A stretch of 64,000 nucleotides of DNA from Terriglobia bacterium (lineage in GTDB: Bacteria; Acidobacteriota; Terriglobia; JAJPHL01), in contig JAJPHL010000045.1 of the NCBI GenBank assembly GCA_021325275.1, positions 1-64,000 of the forward strand, in the 5' to 3' direction. Shown here one piece after another: positions 6,510 to 16,706 of the stretch. Under the pieces are notes generated by a model. That model saw nothing but the letters and a program-made list of their open reading frames with translations, was not told the origin of the DNA and did not search any database. The position numbers were made by a program, and so were the translations under genes. Positions within the stretch are counted from its first letter, which is position 1; each line of letters starts with the position of its first letter.

Positions 6510-8744
6510 GTGACGCTTCACCGCTTGCGCGCTGTTCTCCTCCTTCTTTTTCTCCCTTGTGCGTCCCTTCGCGCACTCGATCTTTCCCACGCCACCGTTG
6601 TCGCGACGCCTTCGAAAGCCGCGACCATGCTCCTCGAGGAAGCGGAGAAGCGCACCGGCATTCGCTGGACCCTCGCGAATACGCCCGCGCCCGGCGTCGA
6701 CATCATCATCACGCGCACCGCGGGGCCCGCGGAGGGCTATCGCATTTCCGTCGAGGGCGAGCACGTGGTCGTCGCGGGTAACGATGCGCGCGGCATTCTG
6801 TTCGGCATCGGACGGCTGCTGCGCGAAATGCGACTCACTCCGGGTCACGCCAACATCGATAGCGATTTCACCGTGGTCACCGCGCCCGCATATCCGCTGC
6901 GCGGACATCAACTCGGATACCGGCCGAAGACCAATTCCTACGACGGCTGGTCGCTGCCGGTTTGGGAGCAATACATTCGTGACCTGGCAGTTTTCGGCAC
7001 GAATGCCGTGGAGTTGATCCCGCCGCGGTCCGACGACGCGCCGACCAGTCCGCTGTTTCCGCTGCCGCCGATGGACATGATGATCGGCATGTCTAAACTT
7101 CTGGACGATTACGGACTCGACGTGTGGATTTGGTATCCGGCCATGGATCCCGACTACACGAAACCGGAGCAGGTTCGCGCCGCCGTCGAAGAATGGGCCG
7201 ACGTTTTCCGCAAGCTGCCGCGCGTCGACGCCGTTTTCGTTCCGGGAGGCGATCCGGGACACACCGAGCCGAAAGTTTTGATGGCGTTGCTCGAGCAGCA
7301 AGCCGCGTCGCTGCGGAAATATCATCCGCACGCGCAAATGTGGGTGTCGCCGCAAGGATTCAACGACGAGTGGATGAAGCAATTCCTGGCGATCCTGAAC
7401 AAACAGCAGCCCGCTTGGCTGACGGGCATCGTTTACGGTCCACAGGTTCGCGGCACGATTCAGGAATTGCGCGCCGCCGTTCCCAAGCGCTACGCGCTGC
7501 GCCATTATCCCGACATCACGCACAGCAAGCAGTCGCAGTATCCGGCGCAGAACTGGGATACGGCGTACGCCATCACCGAAGGACGCGAGGGAATCAATCC
7601 GCGGCCGTATGACGAAGCCGCAATTTTCCGCCGCACGCAGCCAGGCACAAACGGATTCATTACGTATTCGGAAGGTTGCAACGACGACGTAAATAAAATC
7701 ATTTGGAGCTCGCTCGGTTGGGACCCGGAAGCGAACGTGCGCCAGATCGTTCAGCAATACGCACGATATTTCATCGGGGAATCGCTTGGACCGCTCTTTG
7801 CCGACGGAATTTTCGACCTGGAACAAAACTGGCGCGGACCTCTGGCGCAAAACGCCGGCGTCAACGCGACGCTCGACACGTTTCGCGAACTCGAAAAACG
7901 CGCGACTCCGCGCGATCTCGCGAATTGGCGGTTTCAGCAGGGGCTGTACCGCGCGTATTACGACGCCTACACTCGCGACCGGCTGAATTACGAGAATCTG
8001 CTGGAGAGCCAGGCGTTCGACGCATTGCGCTACGGCGACAAAGACCGCGCGATCCAAACCCTCGACCGCGCGGTGACCGATCCCGTCGCGCAGGAGTATC
8101 GAACGCGCGTTTTCGAGTTGGCCGAAGCGCTGTTCAAAAGCATCAAGATGCAACTCAGCGTGAAGCTGTATCAAGCGATCGCCGTCGATCGCGGCGCGAA
8201 CCTCGACACGATCGACGTGCCGCTGAACGATCGCTTGTGGCTGAAGAAACGAATCGCTGAGGCCAACGATCAAGCCGCCCTCGACGCATTGGTGCATCGC
8301 ACCGACCCCGGCTCCGGCGGATTCTACGACGATCTCGGCGTCTCCGATCGCCAACCGCATTTGGTGAACGATCCCGGAACGTACATCGGTTTTGCCTACA
8401 ACGCCGAGTGGCCGCGCGCCTGGTGGAATCACGCGGCGGCACTGTACGACGCGCCGCTGCGCATGCGCTACACGGGACTCGATGGGGAAGCGCATTATCG
8501 CTTGCGCGTGGTGTACGCGGGCGACAGTCCGCGCGTGAAAATGAAGCTTTCCGCCGGCGATTCCGAAATCGAAGTACATCCGTTCATCGACAAGCCAAGT
8601 CCGATGAAGCCGCTTGAGTTCGATATCCCTGCGGCAGCGATCAAGAACGGCGAGTTGCTGCTAACTTGGCGTCGCGAAGCGGGGCAGGGCGGCAACGGAC
8701 GCGGCAATCAAGTCGCCGAAGCGTGGTTAATTCGCGTGCGCTGA
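6510..8744 (+). CDS. secreted glycoside-hydrolase-like protein (GH20/GH67-type N domain)
   Basis: Product of 744 residues beginning with a signal peptide (RLRAVLLLLFLPCASLRA), hence periplasmic or secreted. Residues ~25-115 look like the small alpha/beta domain that precedes the catalytic barrel in GH20 hexosaminidases and GH67 glucuronidases (GYRISVEGEHVVVAGND, ILFGIGRLLREM). The next ~350 residues read as a TIM-barrel (RGHQLGYRPKTNSYDGWS, GLDVWIWYP, FVPGGDPGH); the C-terminal ~250 residues look helical then beta-rich. The substrate is unknown and I could not place it in one CAZy family. The start is a GTG at 6510 without an obvious Shine-Dalgarno site. Confidence 0.72.
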   Translation: MTLHRLRAVLLLLFLPCASLRALDLSHATVVATPSKAATMLLEEAEKRTGIRWTLANTPAPGVDIIITRTAGPAEGYRISVEGEHVVVAGNDARGILFGIGRLLREMRLTPGHANIDSDFTVVTAPAYPLRGHQLGYRPKTNSYDGWSLPVWEQYIRDLAVFGTNAVELIPPRSDDAPTSPLFPLPPMDMMIGMSKLLDDYGLDVWIWYPAMDPDYTKPEQVRAAVEEWADVFRKLPRVDAVFVPGGDPGHTEPKVLMALLEQQAASLRKYHPHAQMWVSPQGFNDEWMKQFLAILNKQQPAWLTGIVYGPQVRGTIQELRAAVPKRYALRHYPDITHSKQSQYPAQNWDTAYAITEGREGINPRPYDEAAIFRRTQPGTNGFITYSEGCNDDVNKIIWSSLGWDPEANVRQIVQQYARYFIGESLGPLFADGIFDLEQNWRGPLAQNAGVNATLDTFRELEKRATPRDLANWRFQQGLYRAYYDAYTRDRLNYENLLESQAFDALRYGDKDRAIQTLDRAVTDPVAQEYRTRVFELAEALFKSIKMQLSVKLYQAIAVDRGANLDTIDVPLNDRLWLKKRIAEANDQAALDALVHRTDPGSGGFYDDLGVSDRQPHLVNDPGTYIGFAYNAEWPRAWWNHAAALYDAPLRMRYTGLDGEAHYRLRVVYAGDSPRVKMKLSAGDSEIEVHPFIDKPSPMKPLEFDIPAAAIKNGELLLTWRREAGQGGNGRGNQVAEAWLIRVR

Positions 8745-9186
8745 GAAGATTCTCGGGAAATCGCTGTTTTTGTCCGTCCGTTTTCCCTGTCTTCACCGCC
8801 GGTCCAGCATTCCACGTCGTTTCGAGCCCATAACTGACTCAATCTCCCTCGCTACCTCCACGAAGTTGGACTGACTGGCCTCCGCTTTCCCCCTAACTCA
8901 TTGTACCGATTCCAGTTAGGTCCTCGGTAGGTTCGTTTTGTAATTTTAGTAATTTCGGCGCGGTTTGATTCTCCACTAACGGTGCCGCGCATCAAAACTA
9001 TTGTGACACAGTGCTGTATCGTGTTCGGGCACCGCGAGGCCTAACCGCCTGATTCAACTAACGAAAAAAACCGCAGTGCGAAAGTTCGCCTTGATTCATG
9101 GTTCGCGGGAATCTGTCTCCGGCAGCCTCCTGGGCTAAACGCTGTCGCCTTCTGCCGCAGGCTCGGCCGATCATGTCGATCTCTCG
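8745..9186. other. 442-nt gene-free interval
   Basis: No open frame with coding character, tRNA or strong hairpin is seen on either strand. Composition is more AT-rich than the flanking genes, especially around 8930-9070. It separates a plus-strand gene from the 3' end of a minus-strand gene, so it may hold terminators from both sides or decayed sequence. Confidence 0.5.
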
Positions 9187-9762
9187 CTACTTCACCGGCC
9201 AGCGCAGGATCGTTCGCAATTTCGCCGGCGCCACGCGCCGCGGATCGCTTAGGTAAATCTCGTGCGGGCGTCCCGCTCCTTTTTTTCCGTTCGCCGTCGC
9301 GAATGCCTCGAGCTGCATTTGCGTTTCACCCATCTTGTCGTAAGGACCCACGTGCAACATCTGCACGCATCCGCGCTCGTTCAGTCTTACAAGCTTCACT
9401 TGCTTGATCAGCGGACCCTTGGACTCAAGCTTCGCCGCGACCGCCGCTTTCAAATCCTTCGCGGTGATGAAATCAGGCGTGCGGATCATCAGTTCGTATC
9501 GCCATTGATCGCGCGGCGCGCGCAGATTTTCCCAGCGGCATTCGAGTTTGCACACGGTGTAATCTTTGCCGGCGAATTTGCGCGCCATCTTGATCGTGAA
9601 CGCCATGTTGTAGAGTGCGCCGATCGCGTCTTGGAATTCCGGACCGCCCGGCAGGCCCGTGCCGGAGATCGCCAAGTATTGCGCCGGCTTCGTTTTCACG
9701 AACGCCGGCTTACGCGGCGTAACGTACTCCGCCTTACAAGTTTTGTAGAGATCGAGTTTCAC
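9187..9762 (-). CDS. GyrI-like small-molecule-binding domain protein
   Basis: Cytosolic protein of 191 residues with the architecture of stand-alone GyrI-like/SOUL-type proteins (DUF-type relatives of the effector domain of multidrug regulators). Features typical of the family are YLAISGTGLPGGPEFQDAIGALYNMAFTIK near the start (quoted here only as its first part, YLAISGTGLPGG), the central ECRWENLRAPRDQWRYELMI type strand region, and HVGPYDKMGETQ near the end. No DNA-binding domain is present. The role is probably ligand or cyclopropanoid binding, which is inference. It stands alone, with no operon partner on its strand. Confidence 0.82.
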   Translation of the reverse strand: MKLDLYKTCKAEYVTPRKPAFVKTKPAQYLAISGTGLPGGPEFQDAIGALYNMAFTIKMARKFAGKDYTVCKLECRWENLRAPRDQWRYELMIRTPDFITAKDLKAAVAAKLESKGPLIKQVKLVRLNERGCVQMLHVGPYDKMGETQMQLEAFATANGKKGAGRPHEIYLSDPRRVAPAKLRTILRWPVK

Positions 9763-10007
9763 TTAGATCGCCTCCCACTTTTCCGCGCTGCCATTTTAGC
9801 GGTAGTTGTGTTGTGCTGCAAACTGTAGCGAAATTTTTTTGCTGAATTTTATCGCAAGCATAACCGGAACTCATTGACCGTGGCGCGCAACTCGTTGTAC
9901 CGTGAACCTCTTAAGCAAAATGGTGGATGTCCCTTCCGGGTTAGGGCTTACCGGAAGTGGGCTTTTGATTTCAGGTAGCGAGGCACACAATTCTAAGGAG
10001 TCAACCC

Positions 10008-13000
10008 ATGAAGGATTCCGTCCGTAGGACTTTTCGCGCAACTCTGCTGTGCGCAATCATGATCGCCATCGCGGCCGCGGGGGCTGCCGCGCAGGCGACT
10101 GGATCGGGCACGATTACGGGCCGCATTTTGGACCCACAAGGATTGCCGGTCGCGGGCGCGGCCGTCACGGTGCGCGGCACCGACACGCATGTTGAAACGC
10201 CGCTCGTGACGAACGACGCCGGTATCTACCAAGCGTTCTTCTTGCCGCCTGGTCCGTACGAAATCGCGGTGAGCAAGACGGGATTCGCCAACTTGGTGCG
10301 TAAGGAGCTCTCGTTGCAAGTCGGCCAAACGCTCACCATTGATCTGAGCTTGAGTGTGAAATCGACGCAGACCGAAGTGACGGTCACGGGCGAGGCTCCG
10401 GTTGTGGATACCGAGAAGACCGATGTCTCCCAAGTGGTCAGCCAGACGGCCAAGGACAACCTGCCGATGGCCGGACGCAATTGGGCGCAGTTTGTTTTCA
10501 CCACACCCAACGTCACCAACGACGGATCCACAGGCCTCTATTCGGCGCGCGGAATTTCCGGACTCTATAACCAAGCCAATGTCGACGGCGCGAACAACAA
10601 TCAGGCGTTCTTCTCGGAGATGAAGGGCCGCACCACGCTGCCCTATGTGTATTCCATGGACTCGATCCAGGAATATCAGGTCGCCACCAGCAACTATTCG
10701 GTGGAAATGGGACAAGCGGCGGGCGCGGTGATCAACGCCGTTACGAAATCGGGCAGCAACACGGTCCACGGCGATTTGTTCTATTACTTGCGCTATCCTA
10801 CGTGGAACGCGCTCGATCCTTACGGGAAGTCGCGCACGCCTCCCATCTTGACCCAGCCGATTCACCAGCAACAGCAATTCGGCGGCAGTGTCGGCGGCGC
10901 GATCGTGAGAGACAGACTCTTCTACTTCCTCACGTATGACGGATCCCGGAAAGTCGACCCGGTTCTGTACACGAGCAGCGCCACGTATCCGCAGGCTTGC
11001 GCCGCGCCGATCTCATCCACCGTTTGCGCGTCGGCGAACAGTTTCGTGTCCAGCCTGCTCGGCGGGTTCCCGCGCACGCAGAATCAGGACATCGCCTTCG
11101 GCAAGCTCGATTACGTGTTCAACTCGAACAACCGCATCAATGCGTCGTTCAACTTCGATAATTTCCGCGGGCCGAATTCCTACACCACAGCCACAACCGT
11201 GAACAACAGTTCGGTGAGCACCAACGGCAAGGCCGTCACGCATGAGCGTAACTTCGTGGCGAACTGGAGTTCGATCCTGACTTCTTCGTTAGTCAATAAC
11301 CTGCGCGCACAGTGGTCGCGCGATTTGGAGATCATCGCCGCCAACTACACCGCGCCCAGTGTCACCGTGACCAACTTCACGGCGTACGGCTTGCCCAACG
11401 CGCTGCCGCGTCCCGCGTTCCCCGACGAGCATCGTCTCCAGTTCACCGATGTGCTGGAAAAAGTGAAGGGCACCCATACGATCAAGGTTGGATACGACTT
11501 CAACATTATCCACGAGCTGCTCATCAACCTGTTTCAGGGCGGCGGCGTGTACACGTATGCCGGAGCGAACGCGTGGAACCAGTGGGTGGCCGACGTGACG
11601 GGCACGAGCTTGGGCGACGGCCTCACGGGCCGCCACTGGGCGACGTTCGTGCAAGTCAACGATCCTGTCACGCACGTCGGCAGGGACGATTTCTATAACA
11701 ACGACTACGCGTTTTTCGCCGAGGATACTTGGAAGGTCAAGCCGAACCTGACCATCAACTACGGCTTGCGCTATGACGTTTCCACGATTCCGCAGCCGCC
11801 GCTTCCCAATACGCTCACGTCGTTGACCACGCTCTACACGTCGACGATCAACATTCCCAAGGATCAGTTCGGGCCGCGCGTAGGTGCGGCGTGGAACTTG
11901 GGACACGGCAACGTGCTCCGCGTCGGCTACGGTTTGTTCTTCACCAAGACGTCGAACAGCCAGTATTACGCCACGCGCGTGGAAAACGGCGTGATCCAGC
12001 AGACGTTCAACTGCAACCCAACGACTTGCCCGGCGCTGACATTCCCCAACGTGATCTTCACGCCTCCGGGCGGCACGCCGGTTGCGCCGTTTGCCGGTGC
12101 GTTGACGCCGAAAGTGACGACGTTCTCGCCGCCCGCGCTGACCCAAACCACGCGCGGTCAAGTGCCCGACTTCGTGAATCCGCGCGTGCATGAAGGCGAT
12201 GTGACGTTCGAACATCAGATCGGTCAAGGTTCGAGCGTGACGGCCAGCTATGTGTTCAGCCGCGCCCAGCACCTGCCGGCGTTCATCGATCAGAACATCG
12301 CGCCGTCGACCACGACGAAGAGTTACGACGTCCTGTCGACGGGCGGCGCCACGCTGACCACCATCGCCAATGTGCCGTTCTACACTTCACGCCTGCAAAC
12401 CGCCACGGGCCCAATTCTCGTTGGGTTCAGCGACGTGAATTCCTGGTACAACTCGTTTGTGCTGACGTTCCGTCATCCCTTCCACCATGGATTGGAATTC
12501 GTTACCAACTACACGCTCAGCAAGGCGGTGGACGGCGGCGAAATCCAGGGCCAATTCGGAACCTTCAACGGCGGCGGCAGCAATTTCCCCGTCGACCCGT
12601 ACAATCGCCGATTGGAAAAGGCGGCCTCAGACCTCGATCAGCGCCAGCGCTTCAGCAATTCCTTGATCTGGCGGCCGGACTTCGGCAAGCACTTCGACAA
12701 TCCGGACCTGAAATGGATTTTCAGCGGATGGACCACCTCGACGATTTGGACGATCAACACCGGGCAGCCGCTTTCGCCGACCATCAACGGTGCGAATCCG
12801 GTGGCGGGCGGTGTTGACGGCGGTTTGACCGGCGGATCGAACAACAACTCCGGCACGGCGCTGAACGGCGCGCGTCCTTACGGGGAAGCTCGCAACAGTT
12901 TCCTGGGACCGGGCCTCGGCGACGTCGATTTGCGTCTCGCGCGCACGATCACGATCAAGGAGAAACTTAACTTCACGCTGTTGGGCGAAGCGTTCAATCT

Positions 13001-13208
13001 GTTCAACTTCACCAACTTCTACAGCTTCAACTCGACGCAGTACAACTACACGGCGCTCGGTTCGGGGAATTGCACGGCGGTTTTGGGACACACCAACAAT
13101 TGCTTGGTGCAGAACATTTCGCCCACCGGCTTCCTGACGCCGACGTCGACCTCGAGCAACCTGTCGGGTGCTCGCCAGTTGCAGGTGTCGTTGCGTTTGT
13201 CGTTCTAG
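10008..13208 (+). CDS. Oar-like TonB-dependent receptor with carboxypeptidase-regulatory-like domain
   Basis: Outer-membrane protein of 1066 residues. A signal peptide (to about residue 30, AAAGAAAQA) is followed by a CarboxypepD_reg-like beta-sandwich (about 35-115: GTITGRILDPQGLPVAGA). A TonB plug comes next (TDVSQVVSQTAKDNLPMAG) and then a long beta-barrel ending in the typical aromatic C terminus (QLQVSLRLSF). This composition is that of the many Oar/TonB-dependent receptors expanded in Acidobacteria and thought to take up oligosaccharides. The substrate cannot be read. A good AAGGAG site precedes the ATG. No TonB/ExbB genes are adjacent, and the only ExbD-like gene is 10 kb away. Confidence 0.9.
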   Translation: MKDSVRRTFRATLLCAIMIAIAAAGAAAQATGSGTITGRILDPQGLPVAGAAVTVRGTDTHVETPLVTNDAGIYQAFFLPPGPYEIAVSKTGFANLVRKELSLQVGQTLTIDLSLSVKSTQTEVTVTGEAPVVDTEKTDVSQVVSQTAKDNLPMAGRNWAQFVFTTPNVTNDGSTGLYSARGISGLYNQANVDGANNNQAFFSEMKGRTTLPYVYSMDSIQEYQVATSNYSVEMGQAAGAVINAVTKSGSNTVHGDLFYYLRYPTWNALDPYGKSRTPPILTQPIHQQQQFGGSVGGAIVRDRLFYFLTYDGSRKVDPVLYTSSATYPQACAAPISSTVCASANSFVSSLLGGFPRTQNQDIAFGKLDYVFNSNNRINASFNFDNFRGPNSYTTATTVNNSSVSTNGKAVTHERNFVANWSSILTSSLVNNLRAQWSRDLEIIAANYTAPSVTVTNFTAYGLPNALPRPAFPDEHRLQFTDVLEKVKGTHTIKVGYDFNIIHELLINLFQGGGVYTYAGANAWNQWVADVTGTSLGDGLTGRHWATFVQVNDPVTHVGRDDFYNNDYAFFAEDTWKVKPNLTINYGLRYDVSTIPQPPLPNTLTSLTTLYTSTINIPKDQFGPRVGAAWNLGHGNVLRVGYGLFFTKTSNSQYYATRVENGVIQQTFNCNPTTCPALTFPNVIFTPPGGTPVAPFAGALTPKVTTFSPPALTQTTRGQVPDFVNPRVHEGDVTFEHQIGQGSSVTASYVFSRAQHLPAFIDQNIAPSTTTKSYDVLSTGGATLTTIANVPFYTSRLQTATGPILVGFSDVNSWYNSFVLTFRHPFHHGLEFVTNYTLSKAVDGGEIQGQFGTFNGGGSNFPVDPYNRRLEKAASDLDQRQRFSNSLIWRPDFGKHFDNPDLKWIFSGWTTSTIWTINTGQPLSPTINGANPVAGGVDGGLTGGSNNNSGTALNGARPYGEARNSFLGPGLGDVDLRLARTITIKEKLNFTLLGEAFNLFNFTNFYSFNSTQYNYTALGSGNCTAVLGHTNNCLVQNISPTGFLTPTSTSSNLSGARQLQVSLRLSF

Positions 13209-13218
13209 CGGGAAACGG

Positions 13219-13275
13219 CTCTCCGCGCCTCTGTGTTGAAAACTGGCGGTTCTTTCAACGCAGAGACGCGGAGGC
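13219..13275. repeat. intergenic hairpin of the 9-bp-unit family (copy C)
   Basis: Arms 13219-13241 and 13253-13275 are complementary with two mismatches over 23 bp and have an 11-nt loop (ACTGGCGGTTC). The arms again contain CTCTGYGTT-like units; this copy is shorter than A and B. It lies 11 nt after the receptor stop codon, a plausible transcript end. Confidence 0.7.
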
Positions 13276-13297
13276 GCAGAGGAAAGCCTCCGCTCCG

Positions 13298-13600
13298 TCA
13301 TTCAGCAAATTTCTTGTAGACGCTGGCGTATTTCGCGTGACTCGCTCGATAAGCACTCATGACGTGCGCTTTCGGCCTGTTCGGAGCGGGGCCGGGGGTC
13401 GGCGCGCACTGCACGGACGGCACGGAAGCGATTGGGCTTGCGGAGGCCGGTCCATTCTTTTCAACAACGTCGGTTGCTTCGTTTTGTAATTCTCGTAGTT
13501 TCCGCTCCCGGTCCCTCATTGTTCGTTCTTTCTTCCTTCGCTGTCTCTTCAATGCCAACGTCACGGTTAAGCCCTCCATGGGGGGGCGCGGGTTATTCAT
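13298..13600 (-). CDS. possible small hypothetical protein downstream of the permease
   Basis: A 100-codon minus-strand frame whose ATG overlaps the stop codon of the ADOP permease (ATGAATAA). The product is basic in its first half (RQRRKKERTMRDRERKLREL, possibly a short helix) and Ala/Pro/Ser-rich in its second half. An internal ATG at 13522 with a GAAGGAAG stretch upstream is an alternative start. I recognise no family. The overlap suggests translational coupling, but the biased sequence could equally be a chance open frame. Confidence 0.3.
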   Translation of the reverse strand: MNNPRPPMEGLTVTLALKRQRRKKERTMRDRERKLRELQNEATDVVEKNGPASASPIASVPSVQCAPTPGPAPNRPKAHVMSAYRASHAKYASVYKKFAE

Positions 13601-16025
13601 AGCGCAACGCCGTGGTCGGTTCGATACGCGTGGCTTTTCGCGCCGGGAAATAGCACGCTGCCAATCCCGTGACTCCCAATAGCGCGACGACCGCGGCCAG
13701 CGTGAGCGGATCGTGTGTGGACACATCGCGCAGCATACTCGCCAGTACCCGCGTTGCCGCGAGGCTCGCGGCGAGGCCCACGGCCACGCCTATGCCGATC
13801 AGCACGCCGCCGCGCATCATCACCATTCCCAGCACGTCCCACGACGTTGCGCCGAGCGCCATACGGATGCCGATTTCGCGCGTTTGCCGCGCTACGTTGT
13901 AGGCGATCACGCTGTACACGCCTAAAGCCACCAGCGTCAGACCGACGCCCGCGAAAATCCCGAAGAGCATCACGCCCAAGCGAGGTTCGGCGTAGGAAAA
14001 TCGCTTGATCCAATTCTTCAGAGTGTCGGTAAGGGTTAGTGCGACATTCCGGTCCACGCCCCAGATTTCGCCGCGCACGCTGTTCAGCAACGGCACCGGA
14101 TCGCCCGAGGTGCGCACCAGAATGCCGCGCTCGAATGCTCCCGTGATCGTATAGGGCAAGAACGCTTCAGGCATCGTCGGCTCCTCGATGCCTTGATTCG
14201 CCACATCGCCGACCACGCCGACGATTTCGAAGACCGGGTTGTCGACCTTGCTGTCCGGCATGGTCTCGAGCAACTCGAACTTGATCGTTCGGCCGATGGG
14301 ATCTTCGTTGGCGAAATACCTGGCCACCAAAGTTTGATTCACCACCGCGACTTTGCGCGCATCGTTCACTTCCGCTGCCGTGAATACGCGCCCGCGCACC
14401 AGTTTCAAACCGAGCGTGGGAAAATATCCTTCGCTGACGAGTTGGAAAATCGAGTTCCAAGTCTCGCTGTGCGTCTTCCCGGCGATTTGAATGTCGCTGC
14501 GAATTCCGCCGTAAGGGGGCAAGGTGCTCGTTTCCGTCGCGGCGACCACGCCGGGCAGCGCGTAGAGCTTCGGCAAGAGCACGCGAAAGAAACTTTGTTT
14601 CTCTTGCGCCGTTTTGTATTGGCCTCGCGGCAAGGGCAGTCGCGCCGAAAGAACATGATCCACTTCGATTCCCAAATCTTTGTAGATCATCTTGAAGAAG
14701 CTGCGCATCACCAGGCCCGCGCCCGACAAGAGCACCAGCGACATAGCTACCTCCACCACCACCAGCGTGCTGCGCAAACGGCCTTGCCGCGAGCCCGTGC
14801 CCGAGCCTTTGCCGGAATCCTTGAGCGGTTCCACGAGTTCCTGCTTGGTGGTTTGCAGCGCCGGCACGAGTCCAAAGATCACTGAGGTCAGCGCCGCCAA
14901 GCCGATGCTGAACAACAGCACGGGAATGTTCATGTGAATCCGCGCTTCGCCGGGAATCAAACCGTCGGGCATCATGGTGACGATCGCGCGCATGCCGAAA
15001 AATGAAAACAACACGCCGATCGCCATACCGCCGAACGCCAGCGCCAGGCTCTCGATCAGCAATTGGCGAATCAGCCTGTTGCGGTTCGCTCCCAGCGCCG
15101 AGCGGATCGCCATTTCTCGTTCGCGCACCGACGCGCGCGCCAGCAGCAGGTTCGCGACGTTCGCGCAAGCGATCAGCAGCAGCAAGCCCACCGCTGCCGC
15201 CAAGGTGAAAAGCGTTTTCTTGAACGGACCCACAATGCTATCCACCCAGCTTTGGACTTCCACGGTGAAATTCTTCGGATAATTCTTCGGATACGCCACG
15301 GCCAAGCGATGCGCGATGGCGTTTAGTTCCACCTGTGCTCGTTGCATCGTGACGCCCGGTTTCAGTTTCGCCTGAAACTGGAAGTAATGCTTGTTCCAGT
15401 CGGGATCGGCGCGGTCGAGTCGCGCGGGCCGATAGAGGTCGGCGCCCAGTTTGTTGAATCGCGCCGGCATGATTCCCACGAGCGTGGTGGGCGTGCCGTT
15501 GATGATGAACGTGCGCCCCAGAATCTTGGGGTCCTGATTGTAGTACTTGGTCCACATCTTGTAATGCATCACAAACACGGGTGGCGCGCCGGGCTTGGCG
15601 TCTTCCGGCATTAGGACTCGCCCGATCAGGGCCGGGACGCCCAGAAATCGAAACATATTTTCGGAAGTGTAGCCGCCTTGATACTGCTCCGTGCCTTCGG
15701 CGGTAGAAATCAGCGCGTCTTCGCCTCCTCCGCCGATGACGTCTTCAAACACCGTCGACTGTTCCTTGTAGTCGAGGAATTCGGCCACCTGAAACGCGCC
15801 GCGCCCGCCGGGACGGCTGCTGGTAGTGTCGTGGATGTAGAACGCCACCACACGATCCGCACCGGAATACGGGAAGGGGTCCAGCAGGACATTCTGGATC
15901 ACGCTGAAGATCGTGGTGGCTGCGCCAATGCCCAGGCCCAGGGCCAGCAGGGCCAAGCCGGTAAACAGGGGTTGATTCCGCAGACCGCGCAGACCGTATC
16001 GGAAGTCCTGCCAAATGGAATGCAT
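13593..16025 (-). CDS. ADOP-type ABC transporter permease (MacB/FtsX-like)
   Basis: An inner-membrane protein of 810 residues belonging to the acidobacterial duplicated orphan permease group. It starts with the group's usual IWQDFRYGLRGL and a first transmembrane helix (LALLALGLGIGAATTIFSVI). A MacB-type periplasmic domain (about 50-240), an FtsX core with three helices (about 265-400), a second periplasmic domain, and a second FtsX core (about 690-800) ending TRIEPTTALRYE follow. No ATPase gene is adjacent, as expected of 'orphan' permeases. It is divergent from the ECF sigma factor gene, with 105 nt between them. The cargo is unknown; MacB relatives move peptides, antibiotics or lipoproteins. 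Confidence 0.9.
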   Translation of the reverse strand: MHSIWQDFRYGLRGLRNQPLFTGLALLALGLGIGAATTIFSVIQNVLLDPFPYSGADRVVAFYIHDTTSSRPGGRGAFQVAEFLDYKEQSTVFEDVIGGGGEDALISTAEGTEQYQGGYTSENMFRFLGVPALIGRVLMPEDAKPGAPPVFVMHYKMWTKYYNQDPKILGRTFIINGTPTTLVGIMPARFNKLGADLYRPARLDRADPDWNKHYFQFQAKLKPGVTMQRAQVELNAIAHRLAVAYPKNYPKNFTVEVQSWVDSIVGPFKKTLFTLAAAVGLLLLIACANVANLLLARASVREREMAIRSALGANRNRLIRQLLIESLALAFGGMAIGVLFSFFGMRAIVTMMPDGLIPGEARIHMNIPVLLFSIGLAALTSVIFGLVPALQTTKQELVEPLKDSGKGSGTGSRQGRLRSTLVVVEVAMSLVLLSGAGLVMRSFFKMIYKDLGIEVDHVLSARLPLPRGQYKTAQEKQSFFRVLLPKLYALPGVVAATETSTLPPYGGIRSDIQIAGKTHSETWNSIFQLVSEGYFPTLGLKLVRGRVFTAAEVNDARKVAVVNQTLVARYFANEDPIGRTIKFELLETMPDSKVDNPVFEIVGVVGDVANQGIEEPTMPEAFLPYTITGAFERGILVRTSGDPVPLLNSVRGEIWGVDRNVALTLTDTLKNWIKRFSYAEPRLGVMLFGIFAGVGLTLVALGVYSVIAYNVARQTREIGIRMALGATSWDVLGMVMMRGGVLIGIGVAVGLAASLAATRVLASMLRDVSTHDPLTLAAVVALLGVTGLAACYFPARKATRIEPTTALRYE

Positions 16026-16130
16026 GCAAGTACAGACGCTTGGAACGGGTTGGCGTTCCCGGAATCTTCATGGGTCGCGTCTGCCTTTTTCGACCTAACC
16101 GCTGCCACTTGAGGCAGTCTAAGTAGACAG

Positions 16131-16706
16131 ATGGAGCAGAGTTACGCGGTTGCGGTGGCCCAAGCCAGGGCCGGTGACCCGATGGCATTCCGGCAACTGG
16201 TGGAACGCCACAGCCGTGGCGTGTTCCGTCTGGCGTTCCGTATTACAGGCAACGAACAGGACGCCGAAGACGTGGTTCAGGACACTTTTTTGAAACTACA
16301 TCGCAATTTCGAGAAGTTCGAAGATCGCTCGGCGCTGGGCACCTGGCTGTATCGAATCGCGACGAACTGCGCGCTTGACCTGATCCGCGGCCGCAAGCGT
16401 CATTTGCAAAATCGCGAGCCCGAGGACGAGCAAGGTATGGCGGCCGTCGACAAGCTCTCGAGCGAAGCGCCGTCGCCGGATCGCTTGACGCTCTCCGCCG
16501 AGTTGCGCGAGCGCGTGGCGGCGGCGCTGGGACGCCTGAGTCCCGCCGAGCGAGCCGCGTTCGTGCTGCGGCATTTCGAAGGGCAGGGCATTGAGACCAT
16601 CGCCGCCACGCTGGGATTGCGGCCCGGAGCGGCCAAGAACACGATTTTCCGTGCGGTACAAAAGTTACGAGGAGAACTTGAAGTTTATGCAGCGGCATCT
16701 GAGTGA
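16131..16706 (+). CDS. ECF-family RNA polymerase sigma factor
   Basis: A 191-residue sigma-70 family factor of the extracytoplasmic-function type. Region 2 is clear at about residues 20-90 (RLAFRITGNEQDAEDVVQDT, LGTWLYRIATNCALDLIRGR), and region 4 at about 125-180 (LSPAERAAFVLRHFEGQGIE, then TLGLRPGAAKNTIFRAVQKL). The linker is charged. Its 3' end overlaps the anti-sigma gene by 20 nt, so the two are translationally coupled. The following HEAT-repeat genes are probably in the same operon and may be its targets. Confidence 0.93.
   Translation: MEQSYAVAVAQARAGDPMAFRQLVERHSRGVFRLAFRITGNEQDAEDVVQDTFLKLHRNFEKFEDRSALGTWLYRIATNCALDLIRGRKRHLQNREPEDEQGMAAVDKLSSEAPSPDRLTLSAELRERVAAALGRLSPAERAAFVLRHFEGQGIETIAATLGLRPGAAKNTIFRAVQKLRGELEVYAAASE

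Noticed and set aside
6189-8579. 796-codon minus-strand open frame
   Set aside because: It is antisense to the glycoside-hydrolase-like gene and crosses a hairpin element; no family resemblance.
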